This document shows, piece by piece, positions 52,101 through 63,188 of a stretch of DNA of 64,000 bases; the stretch's first letter is position 1; each line of letters begins with the position of its first letter. The DNA is taken from the NCBI GenBank assembly GCA_029532415.1, contig JAQOTA010000058.1, positions 434,001-498,000 of the forward strand. The letters run 5' to 3'. The notes below the pieces were generated by a model. That model was not told where the DNA came from. It saw nothing but the letters and a program-made list of their open reading frames with translations, and made no database searches. The DNA comes from Marasmius tenuissimus (lineage: Eukaryota; Basidiomycota; Agaricomycetes; Agaricales; Marasmiaceae). A program made the position numbers and the translations under genes.

Positions 52101-52415
52101 GAGGGTGGATCGGAGGAAACTAAGGCCAATAAAGAGGCGTCTGTGTTGAGTTCCGCGCTGGAACTCGCACTGGTCATTTTGGACGGATCCCTGGAACTTG
52201 ATCGCGGACGTTCGTTGAGTCTAGACCATACAACCCTTTTAATGGGCGCAGGTGAGTGGGCCGGAGGTGTTTTATCGGCGTTGGAAAGTGGGATAAAAGT
52301 CCCTGGTGGTGGTGGGACGCAGGAATTGAGTCTTCGGCGAGCTGCTTCTGGCGTTGTATTAAAAATTGACGAGATAACCTCACAATGGCGTAGGTCTATG
52401 ATAGATACGTGGTGA
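49141..52415 (+). CDS. TEL2: TEL2, TTT-complex scaffold for PIKK kinases, with unexplained frame breaks
   Basis: With Tti1 and Tti2, Tel2 stabilises TOR, ATM and ATR-family kinases. The start MASGDSQGHIRDVIQQLQQP opens the N-terminal helical repeat, with SALQEQGAFLLVEQYFCPDL typical of the family. The C-terminal half is clear: RPVYLAQLGAMIRGPTGPT, VEMALNCAEELIRKKRDFGT, YVILNALAFGARELAALTIP, FIGPLVNHFWLFL and GRGRYHGAGTGLILNPLVLA. Frame is lost by one base near 49,690 (HFGE to PDALEHAAYF), near 50,815 (IPPG to PPSNEP) and near 51,615 (before LLEDITRNSIERG), and again changes near 49,780; no satisfactory intron explains the first three. As TEL2 is essential in studied eukaryotes, sequence errors are more likely than a dead gene. 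It ends 190 bp from SFI1. Confidence 0.82.
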
Positions 52416-52606
52416 ATGTACATGTAGTAGGAAAACTCAAGTTCACAATTTGATAAGAGACACAATCTTATCTCGGACTTAGTGAGATTAACACGAGGTG
52501 TCACGGTCACGTTCGCGTGTTGTTGTTGATCATCCTCTTTTTCCGACCGCCATTTCTGAGTCTCCCATGCTAATGCTGGGTTAGTGCTCACTGGTAGTTG
52601 AAGCTC

Positions 52607-55600
52607 ATGTTTGGATTTAGGCCCAGTCGCGCTTCTCCTCCAGCCAAGGTTAGCTCTGTGCCAGAGCCTCACACCAACAGCACCCAATCCCTCGACCTAT
52701 CTCGTTCTTCTATCAACGCCCCAGTCCCTGAACTTGTAGGATTATCAAACGAAGATGTCGGGCTTCTAGACGCCATAATAGAACGCGCAGGACCCAATGC
52801 GACGGCATTTCTGTCCGTTTTCAAGGCCTACAATGATGTCCTGAAGGAAAGGGGAATGAATCCGAAGGAGGTCTTCTATTATGGGAAGTTGCTGAAACTG
52901 GGAACTTTGAAGGGAGGGAGTTGGGAAGAGAAATGGAAGATGATAAAGCAGCAGAATGGGTATGAAGGAGCGACTCGAGCTGGTATAGGACGAACGAGGG
53001 GACTTTCTGTCAATCAACCTGCTCTCCGCCCGCCTCCCTCGAGCACTATGGCGCCTTCGAGTCTCACAGACGACCTTTTCTCTTCAATATCTCACGTGCA
53101 GGAGGATAGTGATCTTGCTGCTTCTCAAACCAGCTTCGATACGGAAACTGAGGGAACAGCTCAGCCATTATTATCATCACCCTTCAACCCTCGCTCCTCG
53201 GAACTGTCCAATAACACCCTCGGCCTAGAGCTGCATGATAATCCCCTCCTATCAGCACCAACATCTCGATATCAATCCCGTCCTGCGCCACAACAGGCTT
53301 TTGGCAACCGTGCTCGTCCTTGGGAATTCGACCCATCCATCCTAAGCGAGTCTTCCACACCACCATCCTATCAGTCAGCACCCTACAAATCCCGCACTCC
53401 CAAGTCGACCCAGTACGAGACAGGATCCTCTCTCCTTACGGATGTGTCCTACAAGCCTGTGCAGACTCGCGAGAGAAGAGGCAGTGTCATTAACGAGGAC
53501 GATGCGTGGAACAAGGTGAAGATGTTGCAGAATGAGAAGATAGCGGACAGGTTTCGAGAAGAGAGGCTTCTTGAGCGGTCTTGGGATATTTGGAAGCAAA
53601 TGTACTCATGGATCATAGTATGTCACGCCCCTTGTGTTAACGAAATTCTCCCTGACAAAATTGCTGCAGACTATGGACCGACAGATCGGTGAGGCCAGAG
53701 ATAACCTCGTTCTTCGCGTCCACCTACAGCGTTGGCGCCAGCGTGCGTCCGCCCAACGGGAATGGCTCGAGCGCGTTGCTGTTGTTGACAACACACGTCG
53801 CTTGAAGGCTGCCTTCAGTACATGGAAACAACATCTTCAGGAACGCGTTCAGGAAAAACAGAGGTCGGCATGGCGCCAGGACATGCGCATGCGTCTCGCC
53901 ACCTTCAAAAAGAGGAGGAAGGAAGTCCTGGTGAAGGCGTTTTGGCGACATTGGCTCCGTGAATATCAGCTTCGACGGTCTGAACAACATTACTATGCAC
54001 AGCTTGCGATCCGGTGCTATGTGCATTGGAAGGAACGGCTACACAATCTTTACCAGTTAGAAGCTCATGCCGATGAGGCCTATCGGGGTGCAATTCTCAG
54101 TCGATATTGGGATTACTGGAGACGCTCTTCTGAGATGAACGGCCCAGAACGAGCGTTAGCACGGGTGGTTCAATTGAGAATGAAGCGGGAAGCCTTCCAG
54201 GTGTGGAAAAAGCAATGGTGCGTCTATATTATTCAGGAAATGACCAACTACTGAACGGGTTTTATTCAGGGATGACACACGACTGGCCAACAGGTTGTAC
54301 CATGTAAACCTTGCGAAAAGAGTCATGAAGTCCTGGAAGGCGGCCAAAGACCGGACAGCTGTGAGTATGAAACCCTCTTCATCTGTAACCTCTACTCAAT
54401 GCACAGTAGTTCCTCGAACGTCGTGCCGACAAGCACATCATGCGTCAGGATAGCATTCTTCTTCGCGCTGTCATGAGGGTATGGAAAGCCCGCGAAAGAG
54501 GAAAGCTTCTAGAAAAAGTGAAGGCTTTCCGTCTGATACGAAACGGTTGGGCCATTTGGAAGACGCATCTCAAGACCCAGTACGAAGCACAAGGTTTGCC
54601 TCTGCTCCTCATGCAACAAATTGAATTCGCTGAAGATTCCGCTCGCTCCAGCCGCCGCTATCCGATTCTCACAGCGTATGAACAATGCTACCAACAAGAT
54701 GGCCCTACAGAGATGGCGTGAGGTGTATGCTACGCACCAGAATGCTCAAACATACGCTATGCAGTTTTATCAAACTCAACTCGTGCAGAGATCGGTTTTG
54801 CGGTGGAGATTAGAACTGTTCAAACGGCTTAAGCTCGCCAAGAAAGCTCGATTGGCGGAGCGTTACCTCCTCCTTCGTCGGTATTGGACCGTCATGAAGC
54901 AAAGGTACCGGGAAAGAATCGCGCTAGCTCGACTCAGGGAACTGGAGAGGAACAAAGCCAAGGCGTTCTTTGAAGGTGGGTTCGGCCTATGGGTAAGTTT
55001 TCATCGCTGACGATTCTTTGCCAGTCTGGTATCATCGAGCGAGAAAGCGAAGACAGATCCGGGAAGCTGAACAGATCATCGCGGACCGTGTGCGGAAGGT
55101 GCGTGCCTAAATGCGTGGGGCGAAATGCCATCTCTCAACTCATTACGTGCAGAGAGTTCTCCATAACTCCTTACATCGATGGACGATTAGGGTAGTCGAC
55201 ATTAAGGACCGAGAACTGAGGGTTGCACAGGAAGCCCACCATCGACAGAAGATGGCTCTCTTAACGTGAGTTTACCGTCCCTTGATCCCACATCGTCTAA
55301 TGCGACTTTGTAGATGGGCTTTCAACCACTGGAGAAACATATACACCCGGCACAACGAGGAACTTCGCCTTATGCAGAGCTACCAAGACATCAAGCGAGA
55401 GGGTGCGCCATTCGCAATTGCATTCCATCGATCGTGAAACTCATTCTTGCCACTCAGAAATGTTCCGACGAATCTTCTACCAATGGCTCTCAGCTACCCG
55501 CACACGTCGACATCGGCGGCTCGCCCTGCAAGAGAAGGAAGAGGAACGGAGATTGGCAACCTTGTCTGTCGCTTGGGAGAAGTGGCGAGAGCGTTACATG

Positions 55601-56593
55601 GAAGCACGCCTACAGCCCTTGGTTTGTCTTTGCAATCTACGACCTGATGTTCTGCTAACAAAGCTTCAGGAGCATCGGCTTGTCGTCTCGAACGCTCTGC
55701 GGCTCCAGTATCAGGCATTCGCGACGTGGCAGGCGAGGACGAAGGTGTGTTCAGTCTCCGCGCTCTTTGATCTGATTTACACTGACACTCATCTTCAAGT
55801 CTCTGCCTGCAATCAAGTTCCACGCTACCCACCTCAAAGCTAGGTATTGGAATCTCTGGCTCAACCAACTCCCTCGTGCACTACAAGTACGCAAGGCAAA
55901 AGAGATAGACCGGAAAACAGTTTTAAGTACGTTCAAATCATTGGCTGAGCAAAGATAGGCATTACTGACACGCTTGCAGAGAACTTCCTCGACAAATGGA
56001 TTCAGGTACATAGAACAAAGCTATCTCTCAAAGCAGTAGCGTGCGTCCCTTGCCAAAGGATTGTAGTCGTTTCGCTTACCCGATTCCTCTTTAGACGTGC
56101 GCGCTACTTTCCTGTATCTGCTAGTAAACCCGCTGCTCGACCACTTGTCCATACTCGTCCATTTACTGCGCCAGCCATTCCAGCCCCCAAAACCGCCTTC
56201 CCACAAAGAGCCATTCGTCATGTCGAGAGTTCGGAAGAGGACGCAGAATCGGAAGTAGGCCCACCAGAACCATTGATTCGACAACCTCGCCCTCTATCTG
56301 CTAGAACTGGACTGGGACTGTTTCCGTCTCGAGCCAGGACGGATCCGAGTCCGACGCGTACACTCCTTTCCACTCCTCGAACGCGAGATGTCAGTCCCGC
56401 TCGTTCGTCAAAGTCTACGCTGCCAGTATCGGAAGCCCCATGGTATTCGAGAGAGGGTCGCAAGTCAAAGTTCCCTCCGGCTCCGAGCTCGGTAGCAGGG
56501 ACTGAAGGGAAGAGTTCGTTATGGCAGGAATTGCGAGAAGTTCAAAGGAGGTCGCAGTCGCCGTCCGCGTATTCGAGGGGCAGACCGCCATGA
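52607..56593 (+). CDS. SFI1: SFI1-like spindle-pole/centrin-binding protein
   Basis: Sfi1 forms long helices that bind centrin (Cdc31) at the spindle pole body and help its duplication. The N-terminal part has a helical LVGLSNEDVGLLDAIIERAG region and a Ser/Pro-rich linker. The centre is a run of Sfi1 repeats of about 33 residues with the A-x7-L-x-x-W pattern: LKAAFSTWKQHLQE, VLVKAFWRHWLREY, AIRCYVHWKERL, ILSRYWDYWRRSS, AFQVWKKQ, MKSWKAAKDR, NKMALQRWREVYATHQ, YLLLRRYWTVMKQRY, AFNHWRNIYTRH and IFYQWLSATRTRR. The C-terminal part is Ser/Pro/Arg-rich. Introns: GTGCGC...CTCAG near 55.4 kb; a 58-nt GTTTGC...CCAG intron near 54.6 kb best explains a frame change there. ATG chosen at MFGFRPSRASPP. Confidence 0.85.
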
Positions 56594-57167
56594 AGCATTC
56601 AGGTTGATGGACGTTCATAATTTATTTGGATATTTATACAATCCCATCCTTTCCAATCTTGTCACATCATGCTATATCGTTTTGTTGTCTGTGCACTTGT
56701 TATGTTTTGCTACTCGGTTGAATCAGGAAAGATTTGCACGACTTTAAAGAGTGATAAGCCCAACAGGGGCCGCATCGCGAGGGTCCTTTTGGTGGTCTCC
56801 AGTATAATGGGGAAGCCCAAATGACGAGAGGACTGTACAGCGGTGTACGGTACGAATGGAACGTGTCCTTCAACCACTGTTACCCATTGTCCGCATCTAT
56901 TCATTGCCCTATCAACCCAGTCTCCAAAGACACCTGATCACCAAGCGGTTCTCCCGTGGAATACGCGAAAAGACGCATGTCTGGTAGCAGCAAAGCCGCG
57001 CTCATGCGGACCCAGTCGCGTATTGAACTTCATCCTTCTGGGTCGTATCGCTACCTCGCCATTTGCGTGTAGGTCATGCAGTATATGTGCTCTGGGGTCT
57101 TTCGCGTCCAATGAGACACTGTGCAAAAGCAAACTCGAGCCAACCACGTACCCCGTAACCCGATATA
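56594..57167. other. Convergent intergenic region
   Basis: 3' flank of SFI1 (+) and of the PIG-Y-like gene (-). No gene supported; an antisense-frame reading continues past the PIG-Y stop, but only as unspliced intron read-through. Confidence 0.5.
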
Positions 57168-57447
57168 TCAAGAATTTCGATAGTACTGCCAGCCCACCCA
57201 GTTTGCAATCACGAAATACGCAGTCGTTGGTACAATCAAAAGGACAAAATACTTGTAATGAGTGTCGTTCGCCAAAGCATCGAGAACCTGTTAATGCGTG
57301 AGCAGGCGTTTTCGCAATTGGATGGATGGATGTCATGCTCACGACGTTTCCAGTCAAGGGAAGGAACGCGCTGAAAAGGATAGCATAACTGGCTATTGCG
57401 AAGAAAACGGTAGTACTAATGATAGTGAGATGACCGACGTTGAGCAT
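57168..57447 (-). CDS. PIG-Y/ERI1-like small subunit of GPI-GlcNAc transferase
   Basis: PIG-Y/Eri1 is a two-helix subunit of the ER enzyme that starts GPI-anchor synthesis. Two exons joined by an intron (GTGAGC...AACAG) give 74 residues. Helix 1 lies in LTIISTTVFFAIASYAILF, followed by a short lumenal loop (PLTGNVVLDALANDTHYK). Helix 2 lies in YFVLLIVPTTAYFVIANWVG, with the end WQYYRNS, resembling the PIG-Y ending with aromatic Trp-x-Gly and a basic-Asn end. A stop codon directly upstream in frame fixes the ATG at 57447. Without the intron the frame continues as nonsense, so automatic calling would likely miss it. Another tiny two-helix ER subunit is the main alternative. Confidence 0.65.
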
Positions 57448-57843
57448 TGGGTAGAGTCGTTACTCCGAAATACTCGTAGATGGCAGTTGGATGGTGACGT
57501 GAGGTGACAAGGGCAACGCTGTTGATTGGCGCCTTGAGCGCGAACCTGGTTACCGCCCAATATGAAAAGACTGCAAGAAACAACTTTATGCTAGAACTCT
57601 ACGATTACATGCAAGGATATGCTGGATATCTTGTTGGTATGAATGATTATCTCCAAATCGACGCAACAATGCGATACTTCTACATGAATCTACGAGTGAC
57701 ACCTTTGAGAGCGAAGAGAGACGGATGCTGAGGCGGCAATGCAATACTGACAGATCGAAGGGGTGCGGGATAAGTCCGTTTGAGTAACAGAAGTTACACC
57801 GTAGCAGAACGACCTACCGAAAAGAAGGCGATTGAAGAACGTT
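57448..57843. other. Intergenic, PIG-Y-like promoter and 3' flank of the next minus-strand gene
   Basis: About 400 bp without a supported gene. A 75-codon plus-strand open frame (57,504-57,731) has no splice or family support. Confidence 0.45.
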
Positions 57844-59164
57844 CTAGATATCCGAACATTGTGCAACGAAAGAGGTTAAGAAATCCAACAGCGAGGGATC
57901 ATTGATCTTCACGTTTGAGGTAAAGCAGGAAGAAATCGAAGACGGAGGATGAGTATGCTTCGCTTTTGTCCTTCGAACGAGAGAGCCATTGTCTTGATTA
58001 GAGTTCGGAGAGGGTTCCAGCGTGGATTTCCGTACAGGACGTGTAAGGTTTGTTTCCGTTTTCTTTCGCTTCTGGCGCGGCCGAGAAGGGTGAGTGGTAA
58101 GATCTGAAACGCGAAAGACGGCCTGGAAGGTCGAAAGATGGACGGCGTTCTTCGACTCCGTCCCGTCAACAGGAGTTCCGATGATTCCTAGATCTAGCTT
58201 GAATGGCTTCGATAATGGAGCTCCTGTCTTCACACCCTTGATAATAGCATCTAAGCCTTTCGCAGTGAGATTTTCCAAAAAGACCGTATCCTCTGCAGTA
58301 GAAGCCGCGCCGGATATGTCGCCAGCAAAAACCAGTTGGTGATTGATGCCTTCGTTCGTAAGTCTTTCCGCTAGAGCTTGTCCGACTATTCGCAAGCAGT
58401 CGTCGCGAGCACCCAATGCAGTGACACATTCAGAGCGTTTCTTCCAGCACGTAAATCGAGCGTCAGACCACCCTGTATATCGTGAATATGAGCCAATGAT
58501 CTCGGAACGAACCGCCACATTGAAAACTCACCGGACAACTCCAGAACGACGCGTCGAAACATTACAGCAGCGTCTTCAATGTCCTCCAGGAGTTCCGTTG
58601 TATAGGTAGTATCTTGCCTCAAGGCTCTGCGAGAAGTATACCGTAGAATTTAGCGTAAAGTATCTTCGCGTCTCTGGGGTGAAGCATACGTGACTGGTGC
58701 TCGCAGTGCTTCCCTCACAACTTCAGCCTTCACCATGAAGTCGACAACGTCCGCATAAGTACGAGTGAGTTTGGTGGACAGTAGAGACATTTTCTCGTCG
58801 CCCAAGTTATTGCGAATGTTGGCCACGACCAGACTCTTGCGATCTACTATCAAAGGTTGCACATTCTTGTGAAAGTTAGCTTCCGTTACTTCGATTGCGT
58901 GACCGAAGTTCCGTCAATTACCTCAGGTTCTCCTAAAAGAGGCTGTTGAAAGGCTCCTCGGTCAAAGTCTTGGGTGTATGCGAGATCGATAGAGGACATC
59001 TGAGAGTCAAGACCGAGTCCACTGCTCTGTCCATGCGCTGGGTTTTGAGCGAGCACGTCGTGTATTCTGGGTCGAAGATCGTTCAAGAGAGTACATTCAG
59101 GCCTAGAAGGGGAAAAAAGCGCGTCGTCAATACCAGCGACGACAGGGGAGGTTGCCGAAGCCAT
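57844..59164 (-). CDS. Unrecognised protein, possibly nuclear
   Basis: I cannot name a family. The start MASATSPVVAGIDDALFSPS leads to a Ser-rich segment; GT-AG introns then join ordered helical exons: LIVDRKSLVVANIRNNLGDE, LTRTYADVVDFMVKAEVVRE, TELLEDIEDAAVMFRRVVLE, CVTALGARDDCLRIVGQALA and LTAKGLDAIIKGVKTGAPLS. The C-terminal part has LDLGIIGTPVDGTESKNAVH, then a basic stretch RPRQKRKKTE that may be a nuclear localisation signal, and ends FLTSFVAQCSDI. One intron (GTAATT...CACAAG) lies after GEPE and another (GTGAGT...TACAG) before GWSDARFTC. The ordered exons and clean splice sites support a real gene. Confidence 0.6.
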
Positions 59165-59334
59165 ATAATCAATAACGAAGGTGAACGTTAGAGTCTTAGA
59201 GGGGAGGTGCACACGTGACGCTGAAGACTATCTTTACGAGAGTATTGTCTCGTTCACAGCGTTTCTTCGACCACTCTCATCACTTCTCTTCCATTTACAT
59301 TCCTCTTGACCTTTTTTTGCTCGTACCAACCAAT

Positions 59335-59822
59335 ATGAATTCTTCAAACAACCAACCATCCCATGACTACACCAGGTTTGACTTCATTAGCTCCTACTCG
59401 TTTCAACACATCCGTTGCTGATTTTCTACTATTTTGCAGGGCTGGAACCTCGGACTCCATTGGTCAAGGCCAAGGAGATGTAGGACATGAATCAGGCGGG
59501 AAGGCTGATGCCCACTTGCCCTCTCTTCCTGAAATCCAACCAACAAGCGACCTCGGGCTCGACCTGACTGATATGTTCGGATCCGGGAATCCAGAGTGCG
59601 CTGATTTGATTTTGACACTGAAGATCATCGGCCTGGTATTGATCCTTCCATAGCGTTGAAAAGGTTCAGAAACGAGCCTCGAACGTCCAGAAACTTGCCC
59701 AAGAGAATGAGAAACTGAAGGCTGAATTGAAGGCGATGTCAGACAGACTGGAAGCTGCCGAGAAGAGACGAGAGGAGCTGAGCCAGAAGAAACAGATGAT
59801 CAGAGAACCACCCACAGATTAG
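59335..59822 (+). CDS. Small coiled-coil protein
   Basis: Function not recognised. Three exons: MNSSNNQPSHDYTR, then a Gly/Asp-rich segment ending LTDMFGSGNP, then a strong coiled coil VEKVQKRASNVQKLAQENEK and LKAELKAMSDRLEAAEKRRE. The second junction uses a 58-nt intron (GTGCGC...CCATAG) that joins GNP to VEKVQ in frame; reading straight through would end in a premature stop. The coil may act as a dimerisation module. It is short (under 110 residues), so an annotation pipeline could drop or truncate it. Confidence 0.55.
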
Positions 59823-60021
59823 AACTCGAGGCGTGAAGGTGAAGAAGAATAGCCCGAAGGATCTCTGCTGTATTCATTCTGTAACGTCGCGACGCGCTAG
59901 GGCGCCTGTGAACGGACTCTATGACGAATATCACGTGATAGCATCAATATTATCTCCTTGGTTGGCTCCAGGGTTAGCTGCATCTCAGTTCCGAACCACC
60001 ACCACCAATACCACTCACAAC

Positions 60022-61902
60022 ATGGCCCAACCTGCTTCTCCTAGCTACGCATCTGTGCGTAGAATGTCTGGCAACCGTCCTCCTGAGCGTCGAGGCTCAG
60101 ATCGTGAGCGTCGTGGTTCAGACCGCAGACCGTCTGGTACTGGTACTGGCTCTAATTCTCCTCACTCGTCGCGTCGTTCCTCGATCGACCCATTCCGTCT
60201 GGTACCGATGGACAAGTTTAGCCAAAATGTTCTCTTTCCAAGGGCTCGTGTGCTAATCGTATCTATTTTTCTTGTGCAGAACGATGCACATCGGGGGGGC
60301 CGATGACTTCAACGTTTTATACATTGGCGCGGGAAACATCATGTTCGGTAAGCATTCCTTATCGATTTTTCTTTGAGCCTGGCCGAGGGTCGTTGATGTC
60401 ATGATTGATTGATTTCAGGCTCACCCGAGGGCCCTTGGAACCACTCCTTCCGTCTTGAACAGTATGCTACTTATCCTTCCATCTCCTTCAGAACTTGATA
60501 TAATCTTCCCCGCAGCAAACTTGGACCACGACTCAAAGTGGTCGCAATTGTCGATCCTGCGATTGAACGCGCTACTTCAGTCATCCAAAAGAAGTGCGAG
60601 TCATTCGTCGTTTCCGCTTATCAAAACACCCGTGTCTTCAAAACACTCGATGACTTCGTCAAGAATATGTCACCGAGAGATAGGCCTCGTGCCGTTGTGG
60701 TCGGAAGTCCACCCATGTTCCGTGGTACTCTTCAACCTGGTCGCGACATTGAAGTGCAAATCATGAAGCATTTCCCTGGCGTCGCCATGTTCGTTGAGAA
60801 ACCCATCGCTACTGGCCCTCTGCATGAAATCAGTGACGCATTGGCAATTTCGAAGAAGATCGAAGAGACCAAGACAATCTGTTCTGTTGGGTGAGATACG
60901 GATTTCCCGTAGTACCCGTGCAGTTGGCTCACATCTCACGCGTTCGTAGGTACATGTTGCGATACCTGAAGGCTGTTCAGATGATGAAGCAAATCATCGA
61001 GGACAATGAGCTCACAGTTATGGCTACAATTGCTCGCTACGCCTGTGCATATGAAGCCATCGCGAAACCCGATTGGTGGGACAAGTCGAAAAGGTACGTT
61101 ACCCATAATCATTTGACTTCAATCAAGAGATTTAGAAGGATTTCTGCAGTGCCGGCCCTATTATCGAACAGGGAACGCATTTCTGTGATCTTTCTCGATA
61201 CTTTGGAGGAGATGTCGACATGTCTTCAGTTGTGGGACACTCGCTCGAGTTTGATGAGAATGCAGGAGCGCTATCCAAGATGCAAATTGACGAAAGCCAG
61301 ATTGCCCCCGAGAACCGTATCTCCCGCATCACCTCCGCTACATGGTGAGGCTTGTGTGACTTGCCTATGTATGGCATAACCGCTTACATCTGTTTAGGAA
61401 ATACGAGAGCGGCGCGGTGGGAAGCTTCACACACTGTGTCGCATTGCAGGGTACCAACTACAGTTGCGAACTAGAAGTCTACGCTGATGGATACAGCTTC
61501 AAGTACGTGCCCATCTGATGCTTATGAGGGTCGCCACTGAACACTTTCTTCTCCAGGCTTGTTGATCCCTACGTCCAGCCCATTCTCTATGTTCGTAGCC
61601 CTGGCGATGACGCTGAACAAACTTACCGCTTCCCCGACGACGACCCCTTCTTCTCTGAGATCTCTAACTTTATCGATATTATCGAGGACATCGAGGAGGA
61701 CCCCGATGCCGCTGCTATTCTCTCCAGCTACGATGGTATGTCCGACCTCGATCCATGAGACAGCCTGACTAACGCATCGATCACACCAGATGCTTGCCGC
61801 TCGTACCAACTTACTTGGGCTATCCGTGAGGCCGCTGAGCGTTCCCGCGCAGAAAGGCTCAAGAAGAGCAATGCTTCTGCCAAGAAAGAAGAGGCGTCCT
61901 AA
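60022..61902 (+). CDS. Gfo/Idh/MocA-family NAD(P)-dependent oxidoreductase
   Basis: Dehydrogenase of the glucose-fructose oxidoreductase type; substrate unknown, likely a sugar or inositol-like compound. An unusual N-terminal extension is disordered and rich in Arg/Ser/Gly with repeated RRGSDR units. The Rossmann domain opens with VLYIGAGNIMFG (GxGxxG-type) and contains VVAIVDPAIERA, VVVGSPPMFRG and the family signature MFVEKPIATGP. The C-terminal domain has YMLRYLKAVQMMKQIIED, IIEQGTHFCDLSRYFGGDVD and WKYESGAVGSFTHC, with the His of EQGTHFCDL in the usual catalytic position. It ends in a charged helix (AAERSRAERLKKSNASAK). Introns include GTTTAG...GTGCAG after MDK and GTAAGC after MFG; frame is kept. 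Confidence 0.85.
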
Positions 61903-62030
61903 GAGAGCGAAGACAGGGCTGACAAGTACAATTGTATCTTTTCGGAAAGACAAAAACAACTGTAACAAAGAACGGACCAGTAGACAATGTAACGATAATA
62001 CCAATAGACGTAGGCCCAATGGCAACCAAC

Positions 62031-62959
62031 TCAAGAAGACTTCTGTTTTTTGTTACTCCCGTCTTCGGAACTCTCCTCGTCTTTTTTTGCCTCGAGCTTC
62101 CGCTTTCGTTCATCTTTGGCTTTATGCCGCGCAGCCTGTGAATTCCATTCCTGTTGCAGGTGCTCTTTCAGCGTCGGTATGTTCTTCATTGACTTGTCAC
62201 AGTGAAAACAAGTTAAATCCTCCTTGAGTAATGCTTCGTATTTCTTCGCGTCGAGCTTCGCCATCTAAAGTCGAACAACTGTAATGAGGAGGCCCGTTCA
62301 GATGATGAGGGCCTAGCTAGAGGATACCTGGGAGAAATAGGAAGGTTCGCTGTCGAACCACGATAGCACATCGTCGACATGTAAGAAGAAGCCCAGTTTC
62401 GGATGAAACGAGTTGTAGTGTTTCTTGTGTTTCAGTTTCTCGGAGCAGAGGTCAGCGGAGATGATGTGGAGGTGTAAGTGACTGAGATTTCGTTGGGTGA
62501 GTGGTTCACGGCTCGGCTTGGTTTGGAGGACACATACTGCATCGATGGACTCGCGTGAAATCCTGTCCATATTAGCCTATAGTAACGGTAGAGTTGATGT
62601 CAACGACCGTACAAGTGGAAAACAGAGAGAACTCTATACCACTTGAATCCGTATCGTCGCACCATTTCAGACTCGATATCTTTCTTAACCTCTTCCGAAT
62701 CATCCTTCAACGCGGTAACAAGCTCTTTTGCGCGCGTCTTATCGCACGCAAGCAGGGTTTTCAAACTGTGAAGGTCCTTGAGAGATAGGCCAGAGTCCGT
62801 CTGATCGTGAATACGAGGCAAGGCAAGAAAATGGAAGATAGCTTTGGGGTATGCATCGTAAATCGTGAGTGTCAGTTCAGTGTGGGTAAAAAGCACAGAG
62901 TCTGGAAATTCCGACGGTGCCTTCGTGGCATAAGTTCGTAAGAGAGATAGGTTGGCCAT
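62031..62959 (-). CDS. HNT3: Aprataxin (HNT3-type) DNA-adenylate hydrolase
   Basis: Removes AMP from 5' ends of abortive DNA ligation products. The HIT domain runs from SVLFTHTELTLTIYDAYPKA and FHFLALPRIHD to the active-site region GFHASPSM followed by HHLHLHIIS, containing the HxHxH motif with the catalytic histidine. Two introns are needed: GTATAG...CTATAG after GFKW-type sequence, and a 52-nt GTATGT...CTCAG one just before the histidine triad. CSEKLKHKKHYNSFHPKLGF is also family-typical. A last intron joins FDSEPSYFSQ to the zinc finger: CFHCDKSMKNIPTLKEHLQQ then E, a C2HE finger as in fission-yeast Hnt3. The tail is basic (nuclear). Confidence 0.88.
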
Positions 62960-63188
62960 GGTTCAATGCTCAATGTTATGGATCGAGTCAAAAGTGTGTT
63001 ACTCGGATACTCCATGCCGTGTTTCGACGCGTGTGACGGGTCAGAAGAGACTGGCAAGCAATCCACTAGAAATACATTGTACTATCCACTAAGAAATACT
63101 CGACATACATGTAAGTACTACGTACAGTAGGCATATATAATCCCAGTCCCTTTGACGTGTGTAAAAGTGGTCAGGATAATAATAACCT

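Noticed and set aside
54570..54690. Apparent frameshift in SFI1
   Set aside because: A 58-nt intron with GTTTGC donor and CTCCAG acceptor restores the frame at NKMALQRWREV, so no lesion is needed.
59594..59655. Apparent premature stop in the small coiled-coil gene
   Set aside because: A 58-nt GTGCGC...CCATAG intron joins GNP to VEKVQKR in frame.
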